From assembly GCA_030374765.1 (NCBI GenBank), contig JARGXX010000010.1, positions 310,001 through 374,000 of the forward strand: a stretch of DNA of 64,000 nt. Direction: 5' to 3'. The stretch's first letter is position 1; the number at the start of each line of letters is the position of its first letter. Made by a program: the position numbers and the translations under genes. Positions 21,948 to 32,347 of the stretch are shown in pieces. The DNA is from Agarophyton chilense. Lineage: Eukaryota > Rhodophyta > Florideophyceae > Gracilariales > Gracilariaceae. The notes under the pieces were generated by a model. It searched no databases. It was not told the origin of the DNA and saw only the letters and a program-made list of their open reading frames with translations.

Positions 21948-21952
21948 GTCCC
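21948..21952. repeat. Target-site duplication of Element 2, right copy (GTCCC)
   Basis: It matches 11529-11533, and the sequence after it (AGCGGAGCACAG) continues the Element 1 LTR exactly where the left piece stopped. Confidence 0.93.
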
Positions 21953-22747
21953 AGCGGAGCACAGAAACAGAGCCACTCTGGAAAGGCACGACGAAGTCGG
22001 GTGTAAGACCGAGGCCAATCCGGCGGGATATACCTAGAGTGTTTAGGTGAGCACGGCACAGTTCGGGGTGTGACCGATCCTAGGCGGAGCGGTATCACGG
22101 CTATTGTCGGAAAAGGCGCGAGGAAACAATCGTATGAGGTGGACGAGCGAGGTGTGTGAGGCGGCCACTCACGAGAGCCAAAAAGGAGAACAAGAGGAAA
22201 ACGGGGGCGAAACCCTATACAGGGGCGAGACTATGACAAGTGTCGGCGATTAAGTATGAACCCACGGTGGTGGTAGCACTCTGGTCGACAGAGAAGTGGA
22301 TGAACTAACGGGCAACGGGCACTCACGCAGTATGCCGGGAAGACGCGCCGAAGGCGAAAAGTTCAGAGCCAAGACTCCTTCCTTGGTATCCCAAGAGGGT
22401 CTTTACTGGGGAGCAGTGCTCAACCTTCTAGGTAGTGTGGCGCGCGGCCCCTGACAGTGGGCGCGCGCCCGAAAAATAGACACTAAATAGCGATAGCGTA
22501 GCAAAATAAATACTAAAAATTTCTAAATAATACTAACCATTAGGTAGAATCTGGGCCACGTGTGGCCTGCCCCCTACTCGAGCGTTGGCATCCGTGCAGT
22601 CCACTTGTTCTAACCGTGTGCACTTTCGGTGCTAACCGGCCGTCAGCACGCAATAGCGGTATAGCTTGACATAGACCAAGCTAGTCCTCAAGCGAGCGAA
22701 CTTCCTAAGTCGAGCGAAAAAATCCCTTCAAAAAGCATTGTCCTTCA
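21953..22747 (-). repeat. Element 1 right LTR, second piece
   Basis: These are the remaining 795 bp of the Element 1 right LTR, homologous to 2119-2913, ending TCCTTCA. Together with 11443-11533 it makes 886 bp, the same length as the left LTR. Confidence 0.92.
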
Positions 22748-22779
22748 AAAGTAAGCGAGAACTACGCCGTAACACTTCA

Positions 22780-23545
22780 TCTTGCGGGAAAATTGTCAAA
22801 AATATATTTTTTCCTCTATCAAAATCTTCAATATGGCGTGAAGTCAACCGTCAAAATTTGTTCAAGTACACAAAATTCAGGAAAACTTTTTTTTAAAAGA
22901 TAAGCACGAGAAAAATCTAGTTGAATGGTCTGCTCAAAAGTCTTATTGGAAAACGGAACGGAATAATGTTATCTTTTCCGACGAAAAAAAGTTTATCTTT
23001 GATGGTCCAGATTGCTTTAATTTTTATTAGCATGATCTACGAATAGAAAAGAAAGAATTTATGACCAAACATTCAGGAAGCGCATCAGTAATGGTTATGG
23101 TTGGAATCTATTCGAAAGGAGCAACTGATATGGCTTTTGTTGAAACTAAAATGAACTCTGAGAAGTATGCTGAGGTTCTACAGAACTTTCTTTTAACTTT
23201 TGCAAACTGTATGAACGGGGAAGAATTTATTTTTTCAAAAAGACAATGCACCTGTGCAAAAGTCCAATTCTGTGAAACAGTGGTTCAATAGTCTAAATAT
23301 GTTGGTTATAGAATGATAGAATGGCCTGCGCGCTCTCCTGACCTCAACTCTATCGAAAACATTTGGATAATGTTGGCTAGAATGGTTTATGGGCAAGGAA
23401 GGCAATTTAATTCTTTTTTTCATCTAAAAAATTGTATCAAAGATTGTTGGGAAACTTTGACTGTATTTCTATCAATCCTTTTGTAGAATCAATGCCAAAG
23501 CGTTTTATATGTGTTATACAGGCTAAAGTAGCAAAAGTAAACTAC
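22780..23545 (+). pseudogene. Tc1/mariner-type transposase relic
   Basis: Pieces of a DDE transposase are readable on the plus strand across frameshifts and stops. They are VIFSDEKKFIFDGPD with the first catalytic Asp (near 22970), then GSASVMVMVGIYSKGATDMAF, then in another frame QKDNAPVQKS (second Asp, near 23245), then EWPARSPDLNSIENIWI (third acidic residue, near 23318). This order and these motifs are typical of Tc1/mariner. There is a TAG after NFY near 23030 and a frame change near 23240. No terminal inverted repeats were found. It starts almost directly at the Element 1 edge, so the 5' part may have been lost with that insertion. The local base composition is AT-rich, unlike the neighbouring LTR elements. 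Confidence 0.82.
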
Positions 23546-26051
23546 TGAACTCGCGTTAGAATAAAAAGGATGCAATAAAGGTTATGTTTTTGAAACACGA
23601 TTTTTGGAAAATTTGCGCGAGGGATATGATTTTGAAACGGACTTTAGGTTTGGTTTCAAAAAAAGTTGATTTTGAATATTATTATCAAAAACTGCGCTCA
23701 TGATCTTTCTTCCCTCATCTCTCAGCACTTTGTGACACCAATCAAAGCGCAAAATTGCATCTCCCTCGCTTTCTACTGACATTGTCTTTTCGCTCAGAAT
23801 AGGCGCTGGGATTGTCTCGATGGGGTTTGTTGGGTATTGCACACTGTGCAGTACAACTTCGGATACAAATTGGTACAATAATTTCGGTGACGCTCTTTCA
23901 CGCCTCAATTTGAGTTTAATCAAAGCTTCTGAACTTGGTTACAGCGCAATTTAGTATTTCAGGTTCAACCCAATTGACTGACTGCTCTTGTAATATCTAT
24001 GTTTCTTCCAGACAAATAATAATCGACGCGTTTCAGCATACAAAGGAACCAGTCGATACCAAACTTATATTAGTTCGTTGTCTTTCATGTATGCTCCGCA
24101 ATATTTTTACTCTTCCTTTCTTAGGCGCTGAATTGCATGTCTTTGATAAATAGAAATTTTCATGACCTAAAAATTTCTCAGTATTCGTTTTCGATACATT
24201 TCTAGACGACATAGCAACTCCATTATCATGGGCTGGCCATGTTAACAAGAAAATACTAAAAGACTTGGGCGTACAGATTTTTCATGCCAAGACATCAATA
24301 GCAAGATGAAGCGTTTGTTTTTTTTGGCTCTAGTTTACATACGTCTACGCCAATTTGAAAGGATATGGACGTAAATGCTTAAAACACATCATACATCGCA
24401 AAGATATCGCTCGAGAGTTTTATTCCCAACTTCCAATGCACAATCCAATAAGATAGCATACTTTTAATAAGTTTCTGGTCCTAACAGGGCAGTTCCAGAA
24501 CACCGTTTTCCTTCGTTTGTATTCTTTCGTAGTGTGTTTAACCTTATTAGCAACTATGCACAAAGCGATTCTGAATACAGTTCTATAAAGCAAACTGCAT
24601 TTTGGAAAAGGGGATCCAGTTGGTTTGCACAGACGAGACATTTAAAAGAATTTGCAGGAAAAACAGCTTGTCCTGAGCCACAAGAGGACAAGACACGTTA
24701 AATATCGAGACATTTTACTGGATCCTTCCTGCAGTTCACCCATACGCTGTTGAACCAACCGTGCCCGCCTCTCCTCTTGTGGAGCCGTGCGAGATATCTC
24801 GAACGTGTTTTGTCTTCGATACATTTTTATTAAGGTTTTTATGTTATCGATATCTCCCATCAATTGGGCATCATAACCCTCCATTGTGCATCGAACACCC
24901 TTGGGTGTCAATAGAAAATCTGTGGTATGCTGAAAAACGACAATGAATCGAAGACTCGATACTACCATGTGTTAAACATTACAAGACATTTTGCACTATT
25001 AGGACCTGGCCTGGTTTAATATCCTACGCTTTGTGTTGTCCGAATATGCTCGTCGTAGGTATGATTCTTTACCAAGCACCGCTAGAAGGCTATCGTATAA
25101 TTCGAAGAGCACTTTTGGACATACGGGATTTTGAGAGACTCAAAGTGACTTAACACAGACATTTCCAGCAACTTCCACCAGGCTGAGGCTGAAGAGTCTC
25201 TTGTGATCGATATCTGTAATCTTTTTTTTTTAAATGTCAGTGCAAATGCTTCGGCCCATTTATTTCCTTCGAAGCAACACCACTTGAGGATTCAGTCCGG
25301 CATGGAATTCATTTAAATCCATACACAACGGCGAATGGCTTGCTGTGTCGTTAATGAAACAAAAGCCCCTGCAACTACCCACGGTGGACAAATACTTAGG
25401 CTTCGAGACTTGCGTCCGTAGTACATCTCAAATACGCAGTGCCCCACTTCGCGATCCCCGTGAGTGCTCTGTGAATGATCCCTGACCAAATGAAACAGAA
25501 GAAGAGCAGCTCATTCTAGTGGATCTGGAGGGGCCGAAGAAATTGTTGGGGTCATTTGTGTGGAAGAGACGAGAAGGAAAGGAGGTTAGGCGGGGGGGGG
25601 GAGAGAGGGCGAGAGAGGCTAAAGGGACATTTTTCACAGTGATGGTATGACTCACGCCCCCTGAGTTACTTCTGTACATGCAGCCCATTTCCAAGAGAGC
25701 TCTTGAAGATATATAGTTTGCGGGTGTCCTTCAATGAATACAGAGCTTAATGAGCCCTGTAACAACAAACATTCCTCCCTCCAATTTATTAGTGTTCAAC
25801 GGTCGTTAAAAGGGTTTGGGGCACTTTGAGTCAGTGGATTTACCCATAGATACTCGTGTTCGAATTCCATTATCTTGCTAGAGGTTAGTGAAACTCTTGA
25901 AAACCATCCAAAGCACCTTGCCACCCTGTGATCATTGCAGTGCGACTACTGCTTTTTATGGATCTATGATAAACACCTAACAATCGACATAGAGCCATAA
26001 TTTAAATGTGCTTCGAAAGACTCGCTGGTAGATTTTCAGGTTTTGTCTTAG
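23546..26051. other. AT-rich region, no gene recognised
   Basis: No frame here matches a family I know. A minus-strand frame at 24642-24968 contains a helical charged stretch (EERRARLVQQRMGELQEG) but nothing decisive. A G-run followed by GA repeats lies near 25591-25617. The stretch sits between two transposon relics and is probably old repeat debris. Confidence 0.5.
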
Positions 26052-26978
26052 GTGAAATATCCTGGCCAATTCAACGAAACCACTCCAACAGTACTGGACT
26101 CTACACGCCAATATAGAACACCGCCGGACATTATTATTGCATGCATTCTGGATAAAGACGGACACAGATTGGCAATGAAGATGCTCAATATATCTGTCGT
26201 TGGAGGAAGTGCGTTCGCAACATGGTGGAAGGATGTATTAGACCCAATAACAGGAATTGCCGCTGCGGGCGTTGGAGTGTCTTCCTTTATCGCAGAAAGT
26301 GTAGCTATGCGCAGTGCAGTGTCAAAATTGATGAAAAAAGTCAGAATGGGTTAGAAGGGACGAGTTAGGATTCTTGCGGACTCACGAAGTGTTGTGGAAA
26401 ACTTACAATCTCCAATACGAAGTCAGTGCTACTCGATGCAGACAGTTTCCATCATGTTGTGTGAAGTAGGGTCGTTCTGTGACATCGATATTCTTTGGGT
26501 TCCAAGCCATTGCGGAATTTCTAGGAATGAAATGGTGGACAAGTTAGCAAAGAAGGCTCTCGGATTACCGTTGGAAACACAGATCAACGTACCAATAGAC
26601 TACACAGAAGTTGGACGGAGGGCAACCGTGAAACAATGTGCCCGACCTTTATTGCCCCACATTTCATCAGATATGGAGTAATTATTGACCCACAGAAGAG
26701 CAGAAACCACACTGGCGCAATTGTTTGTAGGACATACACCAACTTTGCATCCATTGGGAACCCATCTGCGCGGCAAAACAGTTGTGTGTGATTGTAGACC
26801 AGGCGTTCTAAACGACGCGGAACACTTCGTCCTCAGATGCCCCAAGAGGACGAGGTCAAGGAGAGAGTTTTTGCCTCCCATTAGCGAACGTCAGGGACTC
26901 ATTGTTTGTGCTATTATTAGAAAATGGCCTGAGAGAGTGTTGGCGTTCTTGGTGAGTGAACGCTTCTTTGACCATTAG
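26052..26978 (+). pseudogene. LINE-type polymerase C-terminal fragment: RNase H and zinc-binding tail
   Basis: One plus-strand frame with two in-frame stops (TAG near 26354, TAA near 26681). It reads as a type-I RNase H domain: AESVAMRSAV (Glu), VRILADSRSVVENL (Asp), ILWVPSHCGISRNEMVDKLAKKA (final His and Asp). It is followed by the tail usual for such polymerases: TTLAQLFVGHTPTLHPL, then CDC...NDAEHFVLRCP. No reverse transcriptase is visible upstream, so it is a 5'-truncated copy, as is common for target-primed retrotransposons. A domesticated RNase H is less likely given the stops. Confidence 0.75.
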
Positions 26979-29070
26979 CGTTATGCACTATGCTGGAATT
27001 AGGCTAGTGCACCCATAAAGAGAGAGAGAGGTTTTGTCAGTCTGCTACAACGACAGGTTTCAGAGAAGTCGACAAGGAAAGGGTCATCTGCACAGAAGAT
27101 CGTGAGTGAACTATCGAGTCATCAATGCGGATCGAATCTCTTCCAACAGGAAAATTGTAACAATGAACACTGTTTGCCGCTGATTATTGAAAGGATGTTG
27201 TTCTAAAGCGGTATGGAAGCTCTGAAAGGTCGTAGTTGAAGTTTGCAACAGCGTACTCAAGGAAGGAGATCCTCACCATATCCAGAATAGGACGGTTCTC
27301 GACCAGCGCGAATAACAGTTTCAGTAACGGTATGCCCCAGTCATTGCAAATACCTCCTCTTTAGAACTAGAGGAAGAAGAATATGCAACAAAGGTTCTGG
27401 AGTTTTGAAAGAGAAGAAATTACTCTACAGAAAGCAGGATTTCAACAAGATTCCCAATCGCATTTATCGACGAGCACAGATTCAAGTCCAGCTGGACATA
27501 TTGAGAGGAAACGAGACACTTTACACGGCAGGTTCCTGGTCTTGGAAATATCTGAAGTGGGCTGTGATTTGTATTGGCAAAAGCAAAAGCCATGCTCTTC
27601 TATATCATTTAATCTTCCAGAATTTATTCGCTGCTTCGTGGAATCCGCGTCATCAATTTGTCGCAGGAGAAATCGCTGTTGTACCAGACAGGAAGCCTTT
27701 TGAGTTGTTGGCACAGCAATCGTGCAGTCAATACAGAAATCGTTGCACTCACAGCTCACTGTCGACTCCACCTTGCAACATGGATAAAAAGATAGGTCGC
27801 GGGACCCAGGAATCGCGAAACAGTGGAAGGCAGAATTGTCTCAGGGTGAACTCTATTTCTGTGTCATAAATTTAGCTCAGCCTCATGTCTTTCTCTTACC
27901 CTTCCAATGTTTCTCCCGAAGTGTTGCTCAAACACCTTACAGACCTCGTAAGAATCCAATCCCCTTCTCCATCACTTACAAGTTTCGGTTTCCCCAGAAA
28001 ACTGCGACCAGATTTGGATTGTGCAATCAATTTTTGTACTGTCGTACATGAAACAGAGAAAGTCTAGAATCAATTTTGATTTCTATGCGTTCTCATGTTC
28101 TGCGTGGAGGATGAACTGCTCGTGGGTTTTCTTTAAAAGCCATATCGTGACCTGGTCTAGGCTTAAGGTCACATTAGACGCTCTTTCGATATGTCCAACA
28201 AGTCTATGAAGAAGCGGTTTAATTAGTGCTTCAGTTAAAGTCCATGGGAATCTATGTTTCCCTTTCCAGACATGGTTAACACAAAAAAACCAACAAACGA
28301 TTTCACTGATACGAGAACTTGTAGTGATAACTTAAGACGGAGATCAGCGAAGCTCAAAGGATGCTCACAGGATGCTCACAGGACGTCTTTCCTGATGTCC
28401 TATGAGAATTGAGCCCAAGGCGTGTGGTGGAGAAATTGCGAATACTAACGAGGGAGTTGTAAGGGTTATAGGATATCCGCTGTCAGGTTCTATTAAGCTC
28501 TTAATTAGGCCGATAGTTCTTGTATATTTTGACGTTGGGGGAGTGTTGAGAGCGTGCAGAGAGGCCAACACGAAGGGCGAGATAGTCCGGGACCAAGAAA
28601 GCCCGTGTGTCCATGGTGGGGGTCTCTGTGATGGCCGCGGCCACTGGTTTCAATTGTCTACAGCGAGCGCAGCAGGTCGCGGCGAACAGCGCGAGCTCGC
28701 CCCACAGCTGTCAGCCAATGCGGCGTCTGACTACAGTAGTTGTACCATCGTTTGGGATACGCAACCAGCTTTTTCCATCCCCACATGTGCCACAGCTCAT
28801 AGAAGAAGAAAGTAGCATCCCGCGGCTATGGCATATGCAATGGGGACGGCTCTTTATCAAACCCATCATTTGTTCGACGCTACGCTTGAACTATAAACCT
28901 CACGCAGGTGAAGTTTGTGGAACCATTTGGCATTGTCAAAATGGGCTGGAAAGCTAATCCCGAGACACTGATTGGAACTCAAAACAGCGCACTTGCGCAG
29001 CGATTGGTCCGATTAGTAGTTCCCAGTCGCCAAACAACCTTGCTGCCTCCATGGCAACCAGGGAGGCATC
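26979..29070. other. Region without a confident gene
   Basis: A (GA)n stretch near 27020 follows the LINE tail. Plus-strand frames at 27405-27869 and 28607-28957 match nothing I know. A frame following a CAG at 28905-28907 (VKFVEPFGIVKMGWKANPET..., stop at 29079-29081) reads like protein and could be a last exon, but it would overlap the cyclophilin 3' end by 11 bp and no upstream exon was found. A short direct repeat (GGATGCTCACA twice) lies near 28359-28380. Confidence 0.4.
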
Positions 29071-29997
29071 TTAAAGGTTAAGCTCGTACGGCTGATCGAC
29101 ATCAATCGTTCCGCAATCTGCAACCACAACTTCTTCTTTCGGACGGTCCATAGGCCCCATGCGCATACTCTCCAAGCGACTCAACACATCATCTCCCGAG
29201 ATGAGCTTCCCAAAAACAACATGGCGACCGTCCAACCACGGGGTATCTTTGAAAGTAATAAAGAACTGTGCACCGTTCGTATTCGGCCCGGCGTTTGCCA
29301 TAGAAAGCACTCCACGTCCAACATGCTGTTGGTTTTCCGTGGAACATAATGGTTAGTGTCGGCTTTGACCATAATGATTTGCCGCGCAGAGCAAGAGTGT
29401 CTCACCCACGTACTTTTAAGCTGAAGTTCTCATCGTCGAACTTGGCACCATAAATGGACTTGCCACCAGTGCCATCCTTGTTTTCGAAATCACCTATTTG
29501 CATTTGCGCGAGATGCGGTGGAAGCACAGCGGTTGCTCAGAGGTTAGTGGACTACCTCGCGACATGAAAACTTATAAAAAGTCTCTAGATGACAGCTTCA
29601 CGTACCTCCTTGGGCCTGACAGGACATTTCGTCGCGGGCGATATTAGAATATGTGTGAGAAGATTGAGAACATGCACGTTGGAATGGGTGGAGAGTGAAG
29701 CCAGACATGTGGGTTTGAGGCTTTAAAGAGTGAAGAAATACGCACCATGAAACCAGGGATAATCCGGTGGAAGATACTTTCCTTGTAGCCGTATCCTTCG
29801 GTATGAAGCGCGAGGTGCTTGAAATTCTTGGCCGTTCGAGGGACGGCATCTCCAAAGAGTGCAAAAACCATCCGACCGGCTGGCTTACCGCCGACAGACA
29901 TGTCGAAGAAGACATGATCTGTGACGGTGGTAGTTTTCTTGGCGCTGGCGGAGAAGACGAGGGCGGTGAGTAGAATCAAAAGTTGAAAAAGAGCCAT
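29071..29997 (-). CDS. Secreted cyclophilin-type peptidyl-prolyl isomerase (four exons)
   Basis: Catalyses cis-trans isomerisation of prolyl bonds, helping proteins fold in the secretory pathway. Exons on the minus strand are 29746-29997, 29606-29615 (10 nt), 29414-29493 and 29071-29325, giving 198 residues. Donors are GTGCGT, GTACGT and GTACGT; introns 2 and 3 contain CACTAAC branch sites. Residues 1-19 form a signal peptide ([19 protein letters not shown]). The cyclophilin core follows, with the active-site residues in place: HRIIPGFM (Arg, Phe), the Gln/Phe of AQFFITF, and [10 protein letters not shown] (Trp, His). The tiny exon supplies AQG of the AQGGDF motif, so skipping it would destroy the active site and shift the frame. 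There is no KDEL-type retention signal (end PYELNL). It is similar to cyclophilin B of the ER. Confidence 0.93.
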
Positions 29998-30001
29998 CTT
30001 C

Positions 30002-30022
30002 GGGGGGGGGGGGGGGGGGGGG
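30002..30022. repeat. Homopolymer of 21 G (C on the cyclophilin mRNA strand)
   Basis: An uninterrupted run of 21 G lies 5 bases upstream of the cyclophilin ATG, so the mRNA leader would carry 21 C just before the start codon. Such a run is unstable and its true length may differ from the assembly. Confidence 0.9.
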
Positions 30023-31087
30023 AGTTGTTGGAGAATTGACGAAGTTGATCAGAGATGAGAACGTGTTGTTGGAAGATAGAGCAAGAAGACGCATCACCTG
30101 ATCGTGGTGGGTATGTCACTCTCGTGTTGTCCGAAGGCAAGAATGCGGAGCATGGCAAGTTGATTGAAAAAGTTCAAAATAATCGGGAGGGGCCCCGTGG
30201 CGCACGATGATCAGCTCAATATCGGCGTTTGGCCGCCATTGGTCAGCATCATCCGCACACTCCCCCGTTGTCCACCGTGGGCACGGCCGCATGTGCGGCA
30301 GGCCTCCAGGTTAATCTACGAAGGTACATCCACATCCATCGTGGTTCGGATCTGATGCATCGTTTGGCTTTGCGCTCGCAGACTCTGGCGGATGCCAACG
30401 GTTGCTGCACAGCCGCGCTTCGCTAATCCATCTGACCGTTAAGGCGCCTTTTCAGTTTGTGGTTCTACCACCAGACCTTCACACAATGCCGCCTACTCGA
30501 CAGTCTCGATAACAGCGGCGCCTGTGAGGCTCATAACTTCACGCAGCCACACGCTCGCACTGCAGTTCTGGGCCTCGCATCACATCGTCATCGCACCCCG
30601 GATGCAAACGCAGTGCCTTGTTTCGAAATCAGCGCCACTTAAACCGTTATCGCCTTCTGAGTCACGCCGCTGCTCAGTCTATAGCGGTTTACAAAGCCCT
30701 CCAGATCATCGCAAGATGGGGACTTCTCACCTAGCTTATTATGTGCGCAAGTATCTTGACTCTTATGACCAATCCATCACTCCATCACACCTACCACCGA
30801 CTCCGCTCGCATCGACGTGAACGTTAATTATATCGAAGCATGCGGATGACCTCCTTCACATTCCGCCTTCTATCGGTTTTCGTTCACGCCATTAACTTAA
30901 ATTCTTAATTTAATGTTTCTGTTTCAGAAGTGTTATGTCTCTCATCGGACGGAACCCCCATGATGAAATACATGTGGGAAAGAGCGTCACGCTCAGTTCA
31001 ACTCTGTCCTTCTTATAAAGCAACGATAATGGCTGCTCGCAACCACTGTTACCACCAACCAAGCTTCGAACACTTGCTGTTCGAATC
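30023..31087. other. Intergenic region between divergent cyclophilin and C2H2 genes
   Basis: The first part (to ~30820) is GC-rich and probably holds the cyclophilin promoter and leader. The part next to the zinc-finger gene is AT-richer. No gene is recognised. Confidence 0.5.
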
Positions 31088-31501
31088 ATGGAAGATTACA
31101 CCATGGATTCTAACAAGTCTCCAAGTAAATTGAAACAAGGAAGGACACATTGGGAAATCGTCCTTTGCACCAAGGATACCGAAAGCCGCAAAGCGTTCAA
31201 TGCTACCAACCATCATTCAAGGAAACAAAAGATATGCCCATACTGCGGTAACAAATTCTCTGGAATTTCAAACCTCAACAAACACATCAACGGCGTCCAT
31301 CATCGTATTAAACCATTTTCATGTTCCTATTGCGGAGCGGCCTTTCAATATAAGAGCCGATTGAAAGCTCATGTTCAGTCTGTGCACCTGGGTTGGCGGC
31401 CCTTTCAGTGCAAATTTTGTCTCAAGTATTTTAGCGACCGTTCCAACATGCTCAAACACATCAACAAGCAGCATAACGATTCAGCTCAGCCAAAGGAATA
31501 A
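31088..31501 (+). CDS. Small C2H2 zinc-finger protein
   Basis: A 137-residue protein with three consecutive C2H2 fingers in its C-terminal two thirds: CPYCGNKFSGISNLNKHINGVH, then CSYCGAAF...LKAHVQSVH, then CKFCLKYF...MLKHINKQH. Linkers (HRIKPFS, GWRPFQ) resemble the TGEKPF-type linker, so DNA or RNA binding in the nucleus is likely. The N-terminal ~50 residues are charged and without a known domain. The ATG at 31088 is the first in frame. There is no intron. The target is unknown. The protein is short, so it could be a regulator without a separate effector domain or a piece of a longer gene. Confidence 0.85.
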   Translation: MEDYTMDSNKSPSKLKQGRTHWEIVLCTKDTESRKAFNATNHHSRKQKICPYCGNKFSGISNLNKHINGVHHRIKPFSCSYCGAAFQYKSRLKAHVQSVHLGWRPFQCKFCLKYFSDRSNMLKHINKQHNDSAQPKE

Positions 31502-32347
31502 AAGTAATCGAATCTCTCAACGTCATCCTCCAGTGCTAAATTCGTTTCGTCTCGAATTCTGCACTTCAGGATAAGATGATGAACCTGCTTGGACCATTCA
31601 AATCGTGTGCTTCGGTTCTCTTAAGAGTGAAACTTCTATTTGTTTTCGGATCTCACCACTGAGTCAAAAGAACCGCATTCCTTGCAGTTTATGGCATTGT
31701 CGTCAGATTCTAGATTCATTCGGTGTTGGGGTCAGTACTCTAGGTATGGGTGAAGGTTCATGTAATAACAAATCGGTTTTGTGTGGAATGGCGATGTAGA
31801 GCACACAGTGAGGAGGCTTATGGAGAGTCCAGGCAGCCCTTTCAACTATGTCGTACTAGGAAATGCGTGCAATTAAGTGATAGGCGCCTTTACCGGATGG
31901 TATCGAAGCCGAGGCACAGTAACTGCCATGATGGCGAAGCGGATCGAAGGTATCGTTTTCATCGAAGTTACCCCTGAGTTCAGCGGATGGGGCAAGTAAA
32001 TATTTTTGTGGTCTATGTTGAGATATCTTCTCTGTGTTACGAGGTATTAGGCTCGGTCATCAATGGACAATCTGCACGTCCACGCTACGTAATCAGTGCT
32101 GCGAGACCGGTATTCTGTTCTGTTACCCGTTCGAATTGTCTACGTACAATGATGGCATACATCTGGACTGAATTCACTCTGCACTGTCCCATGCAATACC
32201 TCGCTGACGCGGTATGATCAATCCTTTCTTGGGCGACTTAGGGACTTACTAGAACGACCAAGGGCACTATGCGACTCTAAAATTCCAACGTTTCCCTTGC
32301 GGGAAAGTTGGGTTCTTGTCATTTATGAGGATGAGAACCAGGCACCG
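31502..32347. other. Intergenic region between C2H2 and SRP72 genes
   Basis: No gene is recognised. One short plus-strand frame after a TAG at about 31886 (AFTGWYRSRGTVTAMMAKR..., stop near 31978) looks coding-like, but it is isolated and unassigned. Confidence 0.4.

Larger units (their letters stand above)
2028..22747 (-). mobile_element. Element 1: Ty3/gypsy chromovirus-like LTR retrotransposon, split by nested Element 2
   Basis: This is a complete but decayed LTR retrotransposon read on the minus strand. Its parts are the left (3') LTR 2028-2913, polypurine tract, internal region with gag and pol, primer-binding site 11421-11442, and a right (5') LTR in two pieces (11443-11533 and 21953-22747). 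The two pieces add up to 886 bp, the exact length of the left LTR. Order on the minus strand is LTR, gag, protease, RT, RNase H, integrase, linker, chromodomain, antisense reading frame, LTR. That order is Ty3/gypsy, and the terminal chromodomain suggests chromoviruses. LTRs differ by roughly 5-6 % by eye, more than those of the nested element, so it is the older insertion. The 5 bases flanking the two ends (CGTAC and AAAGT) do not match, so no target duplication is visible. Confidence 0.93.

Noticed and set aside
27405-27869. 154-codon plus-strand frame
   Set aside because: No recognisable motif, overlapping open frames and position among transposon debris.
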